A stretch of 8,864 bases of DNA from Planctomycetaceae bacterium (GTDB taxonomy: Bacteria > Planctomycetota > Planctomycetia > Pirellulales > UBA1268): assembly GCA_005789975.1 (NCBI GenBank), contig SXWC01000039.1, forward strand, positions 1 through 8,864. The letters run 5' to 3'. Position numbers and translations under genes: made by a program. Shown piece by piece: positions 7,233-8,864 of this stretch. The notes below the pieces were generated by a model. The model saw nothing but the letters and a program-made list of their open reading frames with translations, ran no database searches and was not told the origin of the DNA. Within the stretch, counting starts at the first letter, position 1. Each line of letters opens with the position of its first letter.

Positions 7233-7436
7233 ATGCCGAAGCAGAAGACCCACAAGGGCGTGAAGAAGCGTTTCCGAATCACCGCCACCGGCAAGGTGAA
7301 GCACCGCCGAGCAGGCACGAGCCACCTTCAGGTGCGTCTGACGGCAAAGCGGAAGCAGAAACTCCGTGGGACCGGCGTGCTCGCGAAGTCGGACGTGCAT
7401 CGGATCCACGACGCGCTCGGCAAGTACAGTTACTGA
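7233..7436 (+). CDS. rpmI: 50S ribosomal protein L35, 67 aa
   Basis: A small basic protein of the large ribosomal subunit. The sequence opens MPKQKTHKGVKKRFRITATG, continues KVKHRRAGTSH and ends in VHRIHDALGKYSY; the length is typical (64-67 aa). AAGGAG (7220-7225) is 7 nt before the ATG. It follows infC by 51 nt in the usual infC-rpmI-rplT order. The gap to rplT is unusually long. Confidence 0.97.
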   Translation: MPKQKTHKGVKKRFRITATGKVKHRRAGTSHLQVRLTAKRKQKLRGTGVLAKSDVHRIHDALGKYSY

Positions 7437-7510
7437 CGGCCTGTCTGCCGGCGACGAGCGGTTTCCCCGAAGGCTGCTCGCCACGGATCCCCGTCCCCTG
7501 CAAAAACGCC

Positions 7511-7541
7511 CCGGAATCCAAGGCGCCCCTTGCAATTCCGG
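7511..7541 (+). promoter_or_regulatory. Strong hairpin in the rpmI-rplT gap
   Basis: CCGGAAT (7511-7517) pairs with ATTCCGG (7535-7541). Inside, CAAGG (7519-7523) pairs with CCTTG (7528-7532) around a CGCC tetraloop, with a small internal loop (C7518 opposite C7533 and A7534). This makes 12 bp in 31 nt. A TTTT follows only 15 nt later (7556-7559), too far for a standard terminator. It lies 73 nt upstream of the rplT start. Possible roles are an L20-responsive site, an attenuator or an RNase processing site. Confidence 0.6.
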
Positions 7542-7614
7542 TGATTCAAGCCAGATTTTGAGGTTCCTCCGAACCGGGCCCACGGGCCCCCAGCCGTCCA
7601 AGGTTTTGTAAGTC

Positions 7615-7992
7615 ATGCGTACCAAAAGCGTTGTTCCCCGTCTGCGTGCCAAGAAGCGTCTCTTCAAGCGGGTGAAGGGCTCCGTCGGCGGACGCCGCCG
7701 TCTGCTCCGGACCGCGAAGGAGTCGATCATCCGCGCCGGCGTCTACGCCCGCCGCGATCGGCGGCGGAAGAAGCGTGACTTCCGGCGGCTGTGGATCGTG
7801 CGAATCAACGCCGCCTGCCGTGAGCGTGGCTTCCGCTACAGCCAGCTGATCGCCGGCCTTGCCAAGATCGGCTGCGAACTCGATCGCCGCACGCTCTCCG
7901 AGATGGCCGTGCTCGATCCGACCGGCTTTGACGCGATCGCCGCCGAGGTCCGCAAGGCCCTCGCGTTGCCGGAGCCGGCCGCGGTCGCGTGA
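7615..7992 (+). CDS. rplT: 50S ribosomal protein L20, 125 aa
   Basis: L20 binds 23S rRNA early in 50S assembly and represses its own operon in E. coli and Bacillus. The basic N-terminal arm (residues 1-60: VPRLRAKKRLFKRVKG, YARRDRRRKKRDFRRLWIVR) and the globular C-terminal domain (INAACRERGFRYSQLIAGL, ELDRRTLSEMAVLDP) are both complete. It is a few residues longer than usual through an Ala/Pro-rich tail (LPEPAAVA). The Shine-Dalgarno is weak: AAGG at 7600-7603, 11 nt before ATG. A 178-nt gap with a hairpin precedes it, and pheS starts 4 nt after its stop. Confidence 0.97.
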   Translation: MRTKSVVPRLRAKKRLFKRVKGSVGGRRRLLRTAKESIIRAGVYARRDRRRKKRDFRRLWIVRINAACRERGFRYSQLIAGLAKIGCELDRRTLSEMAVLDPTGFDAIAAEVRKALALPEPAAVA

Positions 7993-7996
7993 CGCC

Positions 7997-8864
7997 GTGA
8001 CAGCCGTTCCGCTCGATTCGTTCCGTGCCGATCTCGAGCGTCTCCGCGCCGATGCCGAGGCCGCTCTGATCGCGGTGGTCGATGCGGCGGCCCTCGAGGC
8101 GGCCCGGGTCGAGTTTCTCGGCGCCCGCAGTGGACGCTTGAAGGCGATTCAAAAATCGCTCGGCGGTCTCGAAGCGGCCGACAAGCCTGCCGGTGGCAAG
8201 CACTTCAACGACGCCAAGAACGCCATCACCGCCTGCCTCGAGGCGGCGCAGGCGAGGCTCGCCGGAGCGGCCGGCGAGGCGGAGGCGGCGCCGATCGACG
8301 TCACGCTCCCCGGGGCGACGGTGCCGCTCGGCCACTTCCATCCGCTCACGCGGACCATCCGCCGCGTCCAGGAGATCATGGGCCGGCTCGGCTTCGAGAG
8401 CGTCGATGGTCCCGAGGTCGAGGATCAGTGGCACAACTTCGAGGCCCTGGCCATCAGCGCCGAGCACCCGGCCCGCGATCCGCTCGACAACTTCTACCTC
8501 GCCGTGGCCCGGGGGGCCGATCCGCTGCTGCTCCGCTCCCAGACGAGCACGGTGCAGATCCGGGTGATGGAAAACCGCGAGCCGCCGCTGCGGATCGTGT
8601 CGCTCGGCCGCGTCTACCGCCCCGACACGGCCGATGCCACGCACTATCCGATGTTTCACCAGGTGGAGGGCCTGCTCGTGGAGCCGGGCACCACGATGGC
8701 CCATCTCAAGAGCGTGCTGCGGCTGTTCGCCTCGAGTTTTCTCGGTGGCGACGTCCGCGTGCGGTTTCGGCCGTCGTTCGTCCCGGTCACCGAGCCGAGC
8801 GTCGAGGTGGACATGGAATGGGGCGGCCGCTGGGTCGAGATGGGCGGGGCCGGCATGGTCGACC
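7997..8864 (+). CDS. pheS: Phenylalanyl-tRNA synthetase alpha subunit (partial, C-terminus outside window)
   Basis: PheS is the catalytic class II subunit of the alpha2beta2 enzyme that charges tRNA-Phe. The frame from GTG 7997 gives 289 residues and stays open to the end. Residues 1-95 are the N-terminal coiled-coil arm (EFLGARSGRLKAIQKSLG). The catalytic core follows: HPLTRTIRRVQEIMGRLGF (115-133), FEALAISAEHPARDPLDNFY (148-167), LLLRSQTSTVQIR (177-189), GRVYRPDTADATHYPMFHQV (204-223) and RFRPSFVPVTEPSVEVDM (256-273). About 45 residues, including the end of motif 3, lie beyond the window. The start has no clear Shine-Dalgarno and sits 4 nt after the rplT stop, so translation is probably coupled. 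pheT would be expected next. Confidence 0.95.
   Translation, partial: MTAVPLDSFRADLERLRADAEAALIAVVDAAALEAARVEFLGARSGRLKAIQKSLGGLEAADKPAGGKHFNDAKNAITACLEAAQARLAGAAGEAEAAPIDVTLPGATVPLGHFHPLTRTIRRVQEIMGRLGFESVDGPEVEDQWHNFEALAISAEHPARDPLDNFYLAVARGADPLLLRSQTSTVQIRVMENREPPLRIVSLGRVYRPDTADATHYPMFHQVEGLLVEPGTTMAHLKSVLRLFASSFLGGDVRVRFRPSFVPVTEPSVEVDMEWGGRWVEMGGAGMVD

Noticed and set aside
7576..7589. Tandem GGGCCC palindromes before rplT as a hairpin
   Set aside because: The copies are separated by 2 nt, so a stable stem with a sufficient loop cannot use both fully; probably compositional.
7805..8704. A 299-codon open frame on the minus strand across rplT and pheS
   Set aside because: It lies opposite clear L20 and PheS coding sequence and has no family features; a codon-bias shadow.

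Overview
This 8.9 kb window is a GC-rich bacterial chromosome segment made of two divergent gene blocks. It looks planctomycete, probably of the Pirellula kind. The basis is the style of the proteins: FG-GAP repeat exported proteins, an HtrA-like protease without close proteobacterial features, a sigma-70 factor with a long helix-turn-helix-rich N-terminal extension, and the IF3/L35/L20/PheS sequences. No rRNA, tRNA, mobile element or CRISPR is visible. Taxonomy is an inference from protein appearance only.

Left block, minus strand (4524 down to 1): a three-gene run. First is an atypical sigma-70 family factor of 503 aa (3013-4524), with three predicted DNA-binding helix-turn-helix segments ahead of regions 1.2, 2, a shortened 3, and 4. 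After a 55-nt gap comes an exported 744-aa FG-GAP/VCBS repeat protein (723-2957). Its stop codon overlaps the start of a secreted trypsin-like (HtrA-type) serine protease by 4 nt (1-726, cut by the window edge just before the catalytic Ser). The layout suggests one transcript linking a transcription factor with two exported proteins, possibly an envelope-related regulon. That function is inference.

Centre (4525-5051): a 527-nt divergent intergenic region without a credible gene but full of inverted repeats. These include an 8-bp-arm hairpin and a nested repeat in the sigma leader, an AT-rich dyad, and two long stem structures upstream of the rightward gene. No consensus promoter is convincing.

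Right block, plus strand: an exported two-domain protein of unknown function (5052-6509), then the translation operon infC-rpmI-rplT-pheS (6681 to the window end, pheS truncated). infC has no ATG, GTG or TTG start in frame upstream of its conserved N-terminus and appears to start at ATC, 8 nt after a GGAGG Shine-Dalgarno. Its leader carries a 9-bp GC stem. The rpmI-rplT gap is unusually long (178 nt) and contains a clean 12-bp hairpin. These are good places to look for L20/IF3 autoregulation.

The most interesting items are the multi-HTH sigma factor with a changed region 2.4 and its operon partners, the ATC start of infC, and the structured leaders.
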